A stretch of DNA of 64,000 bases from Triatoma infestans (GCA_011037195.1 JAAEAF010001966.1:1-64000); one strand, 5' to 3'. Shown: positions 35,701 to 50,700, numbered from the stretch's first letter. Numbers and translations: made by a program. Notes: generated by a model not told the origin, from the sequence alone.

Positions 35701-38700
35701 TCGAAAGGCGAGTGCGCTAGCCACTAGACTAACGCGTGAGAACTTTGAAATTTAACGTCGTCACAAATTCCACGGAATCCCCATTTTTCCAAAAATAGAA
35801 CTAATTTTGAAAAAAATTAAAAAATTAAAAACAAAAAAAATCTGGTGTGAAACACACACACGACATTCTCTTACTCTAATTAATAATAACACTTTTAATC
35901 AAGAAATTTTAATTTTAAAATTACAACGTTACCAACTTTAGTCAGGCTGGCTATAAAAATGGTGGTGGGGCTCTTACTTGTATACCAGTAGAGTTATGTA
36001 GAGCGCTCTATGTCTAAAACTAACAAAGCTTGTGCAAATTTAAATTTAAACTAACTGATAGACCTCCCCCCCCAAATTCGCCTCTAAAACAATTTTTTTC
36101 AGAAAAATGATTCAAATGAAAATGATAGTTTTTAACTATGCACCAAGCATTTCTGGTTTAAAGAAAATCGTTGGAAATGTTTTCCGAGAATATCTCCAAA
36201 AAAACTCAAAAAATGCTATTCAATAAAAAAAAATTGGTTTTTAGAAAATGGTCTGTGTGTCTGTGTTTATGTATTTGAACAGCATGGCTCAAAAACGAAA
36301 AACCGTAGAAAGTTAAAACTTGATATTCCCTTTTAGGTATCACCATGGGATCTGACAGTACGTTATCTGTCAAAATTCCTCAACAGTAAGTACCACTTTA
36401 CAAGTTAATTTTTGTTTACTTTTTTTGGATTTTCTCAAAAAATGGCTCCAACGATTTTCTTGACATATCAACTACACATACAAAGAGCTATAACTTTTAT
36501 TTGAAACATTTCTCCGGGAAAAATTCATTTAAGGACACTTTTGGAGGAGGGATGGGGTTGGGTTTTTCTCTCAAGTGTTATCATTGCTGATTATACAATT
36601 CTATCATCCAAAACAAAATTAATTAGAAATAAACAGACGGCCAAAATTCCGAGTTTCAAGAAAATTAGTAAGCCGGAAGTGCGCTTTTTCTGAACAGTTT
36701 TTTCACATTTCGACAAATTTCATTAAATTTGGTACACTTACTATAAAATTTGTCAATTCCAATTTTGAAAACTGGAGTAAGAGAAAGCTGTGTGAGTGTT
36801 TCACACCAAATTTTTTTTTTTTTGAAATTTGGAATTCTAGCAATGTGTCTTAGTATTATATACGTGATAGAACCGTATATTGTACTGAAGTGGTACTTTA
36901 GAGGAATGTTTAACGCTACTGTTCCTACGCTCTCCCCAGAACCGACCCAAAAAAATAATTCGCAAAAACGTAAAAACATTCAGTTAAGTCGCACATATGG
37001 TTGATGAATTTTGCCTTAAATCTTTCGAATCTGATGCGCTGGTAGTTAACCTAAACAGAATACCAAAAGTTTGTGAGTTTCCTGGAAACTTCGCGATTTT
37101 GAGATAACTCTGTTAAAACACACAACCACATAGACTACCGTTCGCTTAAAACATTTCTTTGTTTTCGTATTTAGGGGACCCTAAAACATGTATTTCCGGT
37201 GAAAAAATGGGAAAATCGCAATACTTCCTCTTTTACTGGGAATATTTTCAGAAAAAGTTTAGTTACTTTGGATATGCCCGCAAGGGGTATCTGTTGCATG
37301 CAGATACTTGGGGAGTAGCGACCCCACGGGTTACTACAGCTCAGTACTCCATGCACTTTGTCAGAACAGTACACAATACACTTACAACTACATAACTCTA
37401 CAGACAAGGACAAACATAGTACATAGGACAACACAGGGTCTCCGTCACTTGTTAATTGGCGTAAGCCAAGGGAGAAGGAAGGGATTAACTCAGTGGTAGC
37501 ACGCTGGACTAGCAACGCGGAGGTCCCGGGCTGGAATCCAGCATGCTGCCCTTAGATTTTCTCTTCCTAGGATCCTCTACAAATCACTGTCCGGTGATGA
37601 GTAGTGTTGTCTGTAGCTAGAGAGCACTGCTTGGAGGCCGGCAGTGCACTGAAAAGGCTCCGGGGGCATAACAGATCTTTCAGGTCGCAGTGCGATAATC
37701 CCCTATAACAATCTACATCTACTTTGGATATATATAGACTTAGGATTCCCCAAATATTGAGGAATGCAAACTAACGCAAATACTTACCATCTTCTGATGG
37801 GTACACCTCAGAATCAAGATCCTCATGTATATGTTCGGACGGAGAATCTCCAACATCGCTAAAAGGTTAAAAAAATTAGAATCACTATTTTTAGGGAATA
37901 TCGGCCATTAATTTATTAACAGACATTCTTACTTGTCTTCATCTCTTGTGATATATTTATCATATATTACACCACCAATATCGGCTGGGAAGATTTCATC
38001 ATAAAATAAGATTATATTTTTAATCAATTCGTTGACCTGATTCTGATATTGTACTTGATCTTTGTCTTCAGGTACTGGTACAAGGGTGGGTCCAAAACAG
38101 ATCGCTAAATTGTAAGGGTCCATCATATTTTCATCAGAATATTCTGAAAGGCTGAAAAAAACAAAAAATTATTATGATAAAACAAAAGGGCCATTAATTA
38201 GAGCTAGTTAAAAATTCTAAGCAAAAAAAAAAGAAACTTACTGATTCAAAAAGGCGAACAGGTATCTCATAACGATTACCACAGATCTTGGAAGGCTCTG
38301 TACTAAGTCTTTCATTTTTACTATAAAATCGTGTTTAGATTCTAATTCTGAAAAAAAAAATGTATTTTTTTTCATAATCGTTGAATAATGTGACGAATTA
38401 TTACACTAAATTTAGTGAAGAAAGTTGTAACTTTCACTCACTTAGTGAGTTTGAGTTTCTAAACTGATTTTTGCTCTGTGTTAAGTTTGTGTTATTCGCA
38501 CTGGTTTTCAACAAAACATTACATACACACACACACAAACTATTTTCTCACATTAGTGTATGAAAGTAACATTATTCAACTCTAATTAGTTCTGACGGTA
38601 ATACGCGAAAACATGAACAAAATAAATCCTTCATGACGGGCGAAACGCCCGAAACTGGTCGATGACCACATAAAAGAAGCAGGGTATCATGGAAAATATC

Positions 38701-41700
38701 CTCTCGATAGTGAGTTATACAAGTGATGGCATATCATACGTCCCTGAACACTCACACACAACTTTCTCTTATTCCAGTTTTCAAAATTATATGACAAATT
38801 TTTATAGTTAGTGTACCAAATTTAATGAAATTCATCTAAAACTGAAAAAACTCAGTAAAAACGTACTTCCGGTTTACCAATTTTCGTGATTGGAATTTTG
38901 GCCATGTATTTATTTCTAATTAAATTTTGTTTGGGTGGTAGAATTGTGTAATAAACGAAAATAGCACTTTAGGACAATCTAACCCCACCCCCTCCCCTAA
39001 AAGTGCCCTTAATGATTTTTCCCAGAGAAATGTTTTAAATAAAAGTTGTACATCTTGTGTATGTGTAGTTTATATATGAAGTTTCAAGAAAATCGTTGGA
39101 GTCATTTTTGAGAAAAATCGCAAAAAAAGTGAAAAAACCAACTAGTAAAGTGGTACTTCCAGTAGGAATTTTGACAAATAACCTACTGTCGGCTCCCCAT
39201 GGTGATACCTAAACGGAATATCAAGTTTGAACTTTCTTCGTTTTTTCCTTTTTTGAGCTATGCTGCAGACAAGACCATTTTCTGAAAACCACTTTTTTTG
39301 GACTTCAAACAAGGGGACCTCAAAACGGGTATTTCCGGTGAAAATTCGATATCGAAAATTTGGCATGATTACAATACTTCCTCTTACTAGAAGTACGAGA
39401 AAGTAAAAAAAGGACAGTGGCCACCCCCGCCCATTCTATCACTATCTTTAAAAGCAAGGATACCTTCCGGCTAGCAGCCAATTTCTCAGTCTATCTTTCA
39501 TTTTTTAGTTTGCTCTCCCCGTTTCTTAATCTCTTAATTAAGTCAAGTCCTTAGAATTATAAGTATAATATATATATTAATTATAGTGCAGTAGTCATAA
39601 CTTGAGTAATAAATTATAAATCCCTGAAACTCCCACAACACACATTACTTTCTCACTCTAGTGTGTGAAAGTAACATTATTCAACTCTAACTAGCCCTGT
39701 CAGTAATACGTGAAAACAAGAAAATGGAATTTTCCTCTCATTCAAGATATCGTATTATTATCCCTGAACAATATAAGGATTAAGTTTTGCTATTTTTATA
39801 ATTTTTTAATTTTAAACTTACGGGCTAATTCCATAAATTGTTCGAAATAAATGATTGGAAATAATGGCTCTCTTAATTCGCGTAAATAGAGTTTTAAAAC
39901 TCCAGCTACTGAATTCATATCGGATGCGTCTGTAATTTCAGCCAATGGATCTTCACCTCTTTCAAAACTATCTCTGAAGTTATTGATCTCTACTTGAGAA
40001 CCTGATACTCTGAATATTCCCTGATGATGTAGCCCTAAAAAAAAAATTAAAAAAAATGAATATTGAGATTTTGCATGATTTAATGAAAAAATATTATCAA
40101 AAGCCAAAAGAATAATGGTGGATATTTGTCCCACTTACCATACAAATTGATAATTCGTATACAACTCTTAATAATTAATGGAATATCATGGCCAGTAGAT
40201 TCAATATATTCTTCTAAGCTACCTCCAAATAATTTTGGTTGTGTTGTTGTATTCAAACGACCTATACATTTTCTTCTAGGCGGCCTAGCGCCTAGATATC
40301 CAGGCTGTGCTGGTGGACTGGCCGATAATTCGGCCAATGTATTACGCATGTAGTCATATTTAACATTTAGACGGGCTATACGCGATGTTCCCATCAGAAA
40401 ATCACGCAGTTTCTGCAAATAAACAATAAATAAAAAATAATTTCAATTGAAAAAATCCTTCAAACTTGGAATTTTTACCTGACAATTTCAAAAATAGTAT
40501 GTTCAATAACCTACTAAGCTCGAAATATAGACCATCATTTTCTACAACCTGAACCTATGTGGGTGCCAATAATTCGATGTCCTTCCGGGATACCCTGGTA
40601 CTATCTTTGGAGGCAAAAAACCTCTAAAAATATCCCGTTTTCACCTCCTCCATATTTGTAAAAATTTTTTTTTACTATGTAATTTCTGGGCCATAGAGGG
40701 GAAGAGATAGTAATTAAACGGTACCAAATTTGGGGTGTAAGCTGCGTAAGGAAGGAGCTTCGAGAAAATTAAAAAAAAAACAACAAAAAAACAAATCGCC
40801 CTTCCGTGAAACCAAATTTCTTCAAATTTTTGGAATTAGTATACGAATTTTAAAAAGAAAATCGTTGGGAGCAATTTTCGAAAAAATTCCAAAGAAAAAA
40901 TCAATAATGTTGCATTTCCGGTTGATGTTATGACCAAAATCTTAGTGTCAGATGTGCTGATGGTACCTGAACGGACAGAATACTAAATTTCAGCTTCATG
41001 AATTTTTCGTTTTTGAAATAATTTGTCATCACATACACACACACACGCACGCCATTCGCTAAAAACCACTTATTATCGTTCTCAGGCAACTTCAAATCAT
41101 ATGTTTCCGGAAAAACTCTCAAGAAAAATTAATTTTTGCGGAAAAAATGTTTTGAAATAAAAGTGATACGCATTTATGCGTATAGATGGTATAGAAATTG
41201 AAAGAAAATCAATAGGGGGATATAAAGTAGGGGATCAATGGAGTAGGGAAGGGATTAGCTAAATGGTTAGCGTACTGGACTCCCACGCGGAGGACACGGG
41301 TTCGAGTCCAGCTGTGCTGCCCTTAGATTTTTTTCTTCCTAGGAGCCCCTACAGCTCATGTCCGCTGATGGACAGTGTTGTCTGTAACGAGAGAACATTG
41401 TCCGAAAGCCGGCAGTGCACTGAGAAGGCTCCGGGCGCCAATGACCATAGATGTTGACGCGCCTTAAATTAAAAATAAAAAATTTAAAAAATGGAATATA
41501 GTGAAGTCACGCAATTCTACTTTTTGGATTTTGCCCGAAACCTTACCAATCAGATGCGATGGTAGTTACTCTAAAACATTAGACCAAAACTTGGGTTTCC
41601 TGCGTATTTTGATGCGAAACACTTAAACAAAACTTTCTCTTACACTTAAACAAACACCCCCCAGTTCCCCAAAAACTTCTTTAAATGAACTTTCTCGGAA

Positions 41701-44700
41701 AACAAAGTTTCGAAACAAAACTTATGCCCCCCTCCCCCGGTGTTCAGTTAGTATATCAAATTTAAAGAAATCCATCGCTGACTTTTATGGAGAAAAACGC
41801 AAAAATCTGAAAATATGATCAGAAAAGTCTTCTTTTTTCGAGGAAATCGCGAAAAAAAACGAAAAATTCATGTAGTGATACAAGTGGTGTTTCCGGTTGA
41901 AGAATTGTGGCAAGACAATTTTCTATCTCCCATGGTGATACCTAAACAGAATATCAATTGTTGAAAATGTGGGTGGATCCGCAATGCTGGATAACATTAA
42001 GTATTTTATCTGTCGTAGCATGCATTTTGATTTTGTTCCTGACCGGTTACGGATTTTCATCCAACTTCAGAGCAAATTCACCAAGTTCGTGTAGAGAGAG
42101 AATTCACTTCAACGTAGTGGTGAGTGTAACAGAAACATTACGTTGAAGTGAACTCTCTACACGAACTTGGTGAATTTGGTCTGAAAATGGATGAGAATCC
42201 GAAACCTGTTAGGAACAAAATCAATATGCATGCTACGACGAATAAAATACTATATAGAATGTCAATTTTTTTAACTTCCAGCGATTTTTTGTTTTTTGTT
42301 TTTGAGCTATGCTGTTGACTGATCATTTTTCTAAAAATCAATTTTTTCGGACTCAGAGGAGCACAAAATGTGTATTTCCAAAGAAAACTTATTATCCAAA
42401 AATTTGACAAGATTTAAAACAAATTTATCAAGTTTGTTTTCTGCGGTAAGAGATGACTTAAAATTCACTTACAGTAAGATAAAATTCTTCAGTTTCATGG
42501 CGATCAGCTCTTAATTTTAGCGAAGCAGTTTCTGGTGGCCTAGACGTTGGGGCAGCATTTTCCCCAAAATAACCGGACCAATCATAATCTTTTACCGTTA
42601 ACATTTGTAAAAGTGTACCCTCGGCTGTTTCTAATGTTTTCCATACTTCATCACTCTGTGCTCGTACGGTGGATATCCGAGATTCTAACTGACTTAAACG
42701 TGTTCCCATATCCGCACATAATAGTTTCTGCAGTTCTGGTTCTGCCTGGAAATATAAAATAAATAAATTAAAGATAACGGCCCCGCGGGAAGAACTTACC
42801 TCAAAATCACGAAGTTTCATTAAACTTACATCATCTTTATTTCCAATAAATTCCAATTTTTTTGGTATCATAAATGGTGTATGATTGTATTCTAGAAATC
42901 TTTGCTTATCTAGCCGTGAATCTAAAGCTGTAATTGTAGCTACTAATGACTCTGAAGATGATGCCATTGATGCTCTTCGCCCTTCATCAGATGTTACATG
43001 TGTCATCAAAGCTCTAGATATACAATGATGGAATCCAAGATCCATACAATCTATTAAATCTGACAGATCGTCAACGTAATATTTATGTAATGTAGCATTC
43101 GACGCTTCAATGCATAACATATATTCATTGCGTGCCTTTAATGCTTTCAATTTTGAGTCGAAATATTTGTTTTTACGCTGAAACAAAAAATATTTCTTTT
43201 TTATTTTGTGACCTTAAAAAAAAAATCTGGTGTTAAACACTCATGCTGCATTTTTTTTTTTAATTTAAGGCACATCAACATCTTGGTCATTGACGCCCGG
43301 AGCCTTCTCAGTGCACATGTAATGTAGCATTCGTCTTCTCAATGTAACGACTTCTCTCGATACAGACAACACTGTCGATCACCGGACAGTGAGCTGTAGA
43401 GGCTCCTAGGAAGAAAAAATCTAAGTGTAGCACAGCTTGACTCGAACCCGGGTCCTTCGCGTGGGAGTCCAGTACGCTGATCACTTAGCTATTCTCTTCC
43501 CTATATATTATATAGATAGATAGATAGACAATTTTGGTTTAAATTTTAAATCTGGGTCATTATGTCCCAACATAATATAGAGGTAGTCTCTGTTTCAGAT
43601 GCCACAGAACCACCTAAAAACTTCTAATGTATATTTAAAAGTATTTATTGACCCATTGATGAATTGTGTTATGAAGAAATTTGGTGACGATCCGGGTCAA
43701 GAGAGAAAAAAAAACATTCAATTATGCCAACGTTTCGACAGTGTTTCCTTGTCTTTATAAGGCTTTAAATATATACATAGGCCGTTAGATGATTTAACAC
43801 ACAAGCAACTAATAACTTTCAATTTTCATTTTTACTTTCTCTTACTCCTAAAGTAAGAGACATGCCACATTTTCGATATTGAGTTTTCACCGGAAATGTC
43901 CGTTTTGAGGTCCCATGAGTCCAGAAAAGTGATTTTTAGAAAAGGGTGTGTGTATGTGAACAACATGGCTCAAATACTAAAAATCGTAGAAAGTTCAAAC
44001 TTGATATTCCGTTTAGATATCACCAAGGGATCCGACAGTGGGTGATGACAGATGTGTCAAAATTCCTCAACCGGAAGTACCACTTTACTAGTTGATTTCT
44101 TTACTTTTTTGCAATTTTCTCAAAAATGGCTCCGACGATTTTCTTGTTTATGTTTTTGTGATGTAAAGGATGTTGTAAGTTTTCCAAGTTTCACATCTTC
44201 AAGACTATCTATATATTAAATAAAGCCTTGATAAAGGCAAGGAAACACTGTCGAAACGTGGCATAATTGAATGTTTCTTTTCTTGACCCCGATCCTCACC
44301 AAATTACTTCATAACATACTAATTATTTATGTATGTATATTAATATTATACTTAAAGGTGGCAGAACCATATATTGTACTGAAGTTGTACTTTAGAGCAA
44401 AGCTTTAACGCTTCTGTTCCCCCAGAACCCCCAAAATTTCCCCGGAAAAATGTTAAAAATAAAAGTGATCAGTATATCAAATTTCGAGATTTTGATTTGA
44501 ACTGGATTTTTCGTTTTTGAGATTCACTTAGACGCAATTTCTATAAACCAATTTTTGGGGAGGCTCGAAGGACTTCAAAACGTGTATTTCCTGTGAAAAC
44601 CCGATGTAAAAATACTCCTGTTATTTGAAATTCTTCCTCTTTCACAACAGTATGTACCCAAAAATTTGGATCGTCTCAAAAATTTCTAAATTTTATGTTT

Positions 44701-47700
44701 TTACCGGAAATACATATTTTGTGAGGTCCTCTGAGTACGAAAGAAAAAAAAAATTATTTTAACAGAATATTTCAAAAAAACGAAAAATCGCAGATAGGTA
44801 TTTGTGTTTAGGATTTCAAAAAGATTTCCAGAAAACAAAATCAATCAGTGGCGATTTTCTTTGAACTTCTTATAACTAATTTGCACATATAAATATCTTA
44901 TTATTTTATTTGAAACATTTTTTTGAGAAAATTGTTTTTGGGGGGGGCAGGGGGGATTTACAACCTAGATTAGATTCAAACGGGGAGAGCAAGCCTTATT
45001 CCACTGCGACCTACAATAAGAGGTCTTTTGTGGATCACCTAACATTATAACACATCCCTCCAGTTTCGCCCTCTTAATCAGGCCTAGCAAAGCTGAGAGT
45101 GGCTCCGTCATGAAGCTCGTGGCCCCAATTGAAGAAACCTTGTCCTCGCCAGGCCGGCACACTCGCAAAGGATGTGTACCAGAGTCCTGCAGAATCGGCA
45201 TACCGCGTAATCTGCAAGTATTCAGCCTACAATGCCCTATTAGTAGACCCACTATTAGCCTTAAATCCCTTCGGCTATGCCACAGTAGATCCCTCAGTAA
45301 ATTTGGGCAAATATCTCTTAACGAAGAGTTTTGCCTGCCTCTGTCTTGGTGTTCTCTCCCACCAATGCCAACGTTTAATACGATTAACGTTCTCTCTCCC
45401 GCCAACGTTTAATAGAAGTTTGAATTAGGCTCTTGGACAATCCGCAGAAGGGCTCGAGGCCTATAAAGATATCCTTCGAACCGTCCCTCGCTAGGGTATC
45501 TGCCCTCTCATTACCCAGAAACCCCGCAGGTTTCTGTCAGGCGAGTGTCAACTTGTTCCGTGCACCCACCTTAGTTAGGCTATCCCACACCAGTCTTGAG
45601 ACTATTAGGTGTGAAGAAAAGCCACTCTCCTATCCTCTAAGCATTGCCTTATAATCTCCTTAGCGCAGTGTTGTAACGCCACGAGTTCAGCCTGAAAGAC
45701 CGTGGCGTTCTTCCCCAGGCTGGCCTTAATCTCAACTTTAACCCTGCCCCCATAGACCCCAGCTCCGACCCCAGCCGGAGTTTTGGAGTCGTCTTTATAC
45801 CAGACAGAGTTACAAAGCAGTGGGGGTCACAGTCCCAATCGCCACTGTTCGGTATGACAATCTGGAAGTTCCACTCAAAGTGATACCTAAGAACCATCCA
45901 ATCAGTTGGCATTCCAAGTAAATGGTCAGCCTTTATTTCCTCGATCAACCTCTAGTTACTATGAGCAAGGATGACAAGGACAAACACAGTACACAAACTA
46001 GGGTCTCCGTCCCTAGGTAATTGGCGAAGAAGGAAAAGGCAGAAGGGAGGGATTAGCTCAGGGGTAGCATGCTGGACTAGCAGCGCGCAGGTCCCAGGTT
46101 CGAATCCAGCATGCTGCCCTTAGATTTTCTCTTCCTAGGAGCCTCTAAGAGCTCACTGTCCGGTGATAGGCAGTGTTGTGTCTAGAGAACACTGCTTGGA
46201 AGCCAGCAGTGCACTGAGAAAGCTCCGGGGGCCACAACAGATCTTTCAGGTCACAGTGCAATAATCCCCTACAACAATCTACAATCTACTACGATCATGC
46301 CTAGACGTGATAGGAAGTGGCCCCTGCAAGAGCCTATGAATTCCCCATTCTGGCTTCGCCTTGAAGCGGAGATATGTAATGTTGGCAGTTACTAATACAA
46401 CCTCCATGATATTAATGTATTTTAGAAGCATTGATAGAATACCAAATTTTGAAGAAAATCGGTCAGGAAGTGAGATTTTACAGATTAGGTTTTTTTTTTT
46501 AATTTTCTCAAAAATGGTTCAAAAACGATTTTCTTTAAAACTTGGAATGTTTACTGATACATGATTCATTCGTCCACCTGTTGGCACAGTGAGAGAAAAT
46601 TAAACAAAAAAAAAAAAAACAAGAAAAAAAGAAACCTACTTTTTGGACATCCTTTTCGATGATCCTAAATTTTTTCGATCTATCCAATTTTTCCTTTGGA
46701 ATAGTTAATTCAATTTTTGCCCTTTGCGCTTCAGCAAGCCGGAGTTTTGTCTCTGCTTGCCGGCAACTGCCCTCATATGTTTGATAAGTTTTTAGAGCAG
46801 TCTGCAATTCATGCAATACTCGAAATATCTCATCGTGCATCTCACAACAGATTTCTCGACACTAAAAATATTAAATTAAAATACTCGAAAAGTTGTTAAA
46901 TTAAACAAAAAAAAGAATTTGTGTTAATTGTTGATTCAACAAAATTTTCATGCCTCAATTAAAATCCAAAGGAATCAATTTTTTGGGAAAAATATTTGAG
47001 GTGTAACAAAATTTTGTGGTTTTTTTTTTTTTTTAATCCTCAACAGTACTTTACTAAAAGTTATGTTACTGACATCTAGGGGTCGTTGTCGGTGTAGTGG
47101 TTATGAGCATGGGCTAGTAAGTGGGAAGTCCCCGGTTCGAGTCCCGCGTATAACTGCTAAATTTTATATTATATGAAAAACGTTAATAGTAAAGTAGGTG
47201 TTGTTGTGGTTGGTTCCGCAGAGCTGGAAAGCACCAGAGACATTTTCCATGATAGCCTGCTTCTATTTGAGGTTATCGCCCGGTTTCGGGCGTTCGCCCA
47301 TCTTCAGGATGGGTTTGTCACAGAGTGTGATAACACAGACTTGCACAGAGCAAATTCAGTTTGAATGTGTGACAATCGCATCGCTCGATGACCACAAAAA
47401 GAAGCAGGCTATCACGGAAAATGTCTCTGATGAGTAAAGTAGGTGCTTCCGCTCCCTTCCACGACACCTAATTTGGTAGTTGCACGTTAAGCCCACCTGA
47501 AAAAATAGGCATTACTTTACTTTTTACTAAACACTAGTTTACCAAAAGTTTCTTATTAGGTAACCTTTTACTTTCAGGTTATGCTTGTATCAGTTCGTGG
47601 AAAGATCTATGCGATTTATGAGCGATTTAAGAAATGACCGAGTTGATTCCTAGAGATTCGGGCAATACTTTTTAAAAATGCTACAGCCACAAACAAATGC

Positions 47701-50700
47701 CGTTTCCCACCCAAAATTAATAAAGTAGAGAGGGAAAGGCTTTTTACAAATCAAGGGTTACACAGATAGATCTGGTTCCAAAAAATTTACAGAGGGTGAT
47801 ATCATGGCTGGAAAGTAAGCTTCATCCAAAGGAAGGGATTAGCTCAGTGGTAGCGCGCTGGACTAGCAACGCGGAGGACCCGGGTTCGAGTTCAGCTGCT
47901 GCCCTTAGATTTTTTTCTTCCTAGGAGCCTCTTATAGCTCATTGTCTGGTGATGGAAGTGTTTTCTGTAAAGAGAGAACACTGTCCAGAGGCCGGGAGTG
48001 CAGTGAGAAGGCTCCGAACTTTGGGGTAGCTATATAGTCCCAAAAGGGCTTGGTCCCTCCCCGCAGACAATAAAAAAATAGGTTCATCCAGGACGTCCTT
48101 AGACTCAGCATTTCTGGCGACTGCTGTTGGAGGTAGATATATCTTGCACTAGCAGTATGAAAACTTTCAGGTGAATTAGGCGTGTCCCACTCAACCATAA
48201 TCTGCCAGTTATGAGTATTGGGTAAGGAATACCCGCTTCATCTAAATGGAAGGGCAAAGTCCCGGCCTTGTCAGAAGGGTGTTGTAAAACCGTAGGCTTT
48301 GGACAGGCTTGCCTGTCCAAGGTCGGGCCGGTGACCATTCTAGGCCTTTAAGTAGGCGTTTCTAGCAGGGACTCCTACAAAATGGTACCATGGGATCGTG
48401 AATCAGCCCGGCAGAGCTTGCTCTGCATTCACGAGTTGAGGAAGGTCGAGGATTTGTAATGATGATAGCAGAGGTCCAGTATTCTCTGTTAGTTGGGCGG
48501 GGGATGGTTGGTTTGCCTTCGGGAATTGTTCCGCCATCTCCCAATCCCTCACAAGCGACATGCCAGTTATGAGGAGCGCTATAGTTCTCAGAAGCTGCCG
48601 CACGCCGAGGTTAAAAGTCTGTAAGACCTTTCTGCAAACCAGAGTGATTTTAGTTTCATCAAATGAATTAAGATGAAAAGTAGGGTTTATTTCATAACGA
48701 ACAAAACAAAGCAATGGATTAGATGAGGCTAATCAGCGTACCGTTACCCGAAGAGAAAATTTTGAGCTAGTACTGACGACGGTCGGGCGATTATATCCAG
48801 AACTCTACACTACTCAGCTAGAACGCACTGTACTCCGTTTTGGCTGCAAAATATCCCCTCTTGAGTTAATTGAAAAACGCAATTACAGCCCCCAGACCTA
48901 GGACCCCACTGAGACTACCACCTCTTTCGCAACATCACCCACCACTTTTTACATGGTAAGTAATTTACAAATACGGGGAGATGTTTCGAGTCTTTTGCCT
49001 TCCAAAGAATAGAATGACACCCGGGGGGGGGGATCTTACCAGGCACTGCAGCGTACCATTAGCTTATTGTGCCAACCCCTTAATGTCTAGTAGAGGGATC
49101 CTCCCCTCTTCAGAAGGTCCAGGACCTTCCCCACCAGTCCTTCTTGAAGCACGACTTTCTCTGGTATCAACGTGCCGAAGATCTCGTACCGCAATCTGCC
49201 AATTGCGACGCAATCAAGCAACAGGTCAGAGGCCGTCTCGTACTCCTCCTCCTGAGACAGTCTACACAAATCAAATAATCCCATCTTGTGCAGATGTTTC
49301 TTGAACCTACCAGGTGCCCTGTAAACAGGCCTGTTATCAGACAAGTCTGATACCTGCTTAGACCCAGGGTTTCTCGGGTTCTTCTTTTACACAGCTCTGT
49401 TATAACCCTTTTGCTGTGTTTTGCCCCAGTAGTCAGCTTCCAGTGACGATTGTTCTCTCCGAATCCAATCCCTCAGAGACGCACTCGCCATACTTTTGGT
49501 TATCCTCATAACAGGTTCCGGCCCACAGAAAAGGGTGTTCGCTCCATTCCTGGCCAGTTGGTCGGCTAGTTCATTACCTTTTATCCCCTTGTGTTCCGGC
49601 ACGCCACACCAAAACCGCACTTTATTGTGCCGGGAAAGCAACTCCAGGGAGTCTCTACACTCCCTGACTAGGGAAGAAGTGATTCTGAAGACCCCTACTG
49701 TTCACATACATACAAATTTCAAAGCTCTCTTGCTACGAGGAAGTAATATTTTGCCTTCCATAAATAGCTCCAAATATCAGAAGGGCGTCGGAATCGTAAA
49801 CTCACAGATGGGTTGAAGTTATAAAAAAATGAAGACCTATATTTCGAGAAGTAAGTCTTAGAGGTGAGTAAACAAACCATTTTTGGGAATTTTAAGATAA
49901 AAAAACGCAGACTTTTTGTTACATCGTTATATAATTAACCTATGGGCTCCATTTATTTATTTTTTGGACGATCTAATCATTTATTAATTTTTTTTTTTGG
50001 TTTATTTATTTTATTACAAAAGTTTCGGCTCTTACTTGAGAGATGGAACCCAATTTATCCTTAAGGGGTCGCGATGGCGTAGGCTTGTTTAGCCAACTCT
50101 TACAGAACTTAATCTAATGTCATGGAATCAACTATGGATTAAAATGAAGAAATAAATTAACAAAATTTATTTAAAAAAAAAAATAAATAAATTCTAGATT
50201 TTAATTTACCCTTTTATAAATCCTTTGTATGTCTTCAATAACCTGAGATAATTTCGAAACCAGATGGATGCTATATATATCTGATAATGCTGCATGATCT
50301 CGACTTAACGTCCTAGTCTGATCAACAAGTTCTTGCCAACATGAATAACTCGAGAATAGTGACCATTGTTCTCGCCTACAAAAGAAAAAAAAAATCTGGT
50401 GTGAAGCACTCAGACGACTTTCGCTTAAATTTGTTGGGGGATCAAATGTGGTGGGGGGATTTTTTACCCTTTACTTTTACCCTCTATAAAACCCCAAGAT
50501 CTTTCTTTTTGTTATACTTCAGAGTATAATGCCATTACTTTTTTCTGCATTACCCCACCATATTGAGGGTACAAACTGAGTCCATGCATTGTTATTAGGT
50601 TGTTTTTGTAGTAAAGCTGTGGCACGTCAAGATAGATCCCTGTAGAAAGGCCTTGGCCCACTAGCTAGGCGGCTCCTGCAAAGGCGGTCTTAATATATAG

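Noticed and set aside
41030..41046. Short CA-rich tracts as regulatory sites
   Set aside because: They are part of the ACATACATACA word of the R element, not independent features.
47829..47900. Candidate functional tRNA-Ala gene
   Set aside because: The A box, anticodon loop and B box are good, but the acceptor stem does not close and the same sequence recurs as the head of a dispersed SINE.
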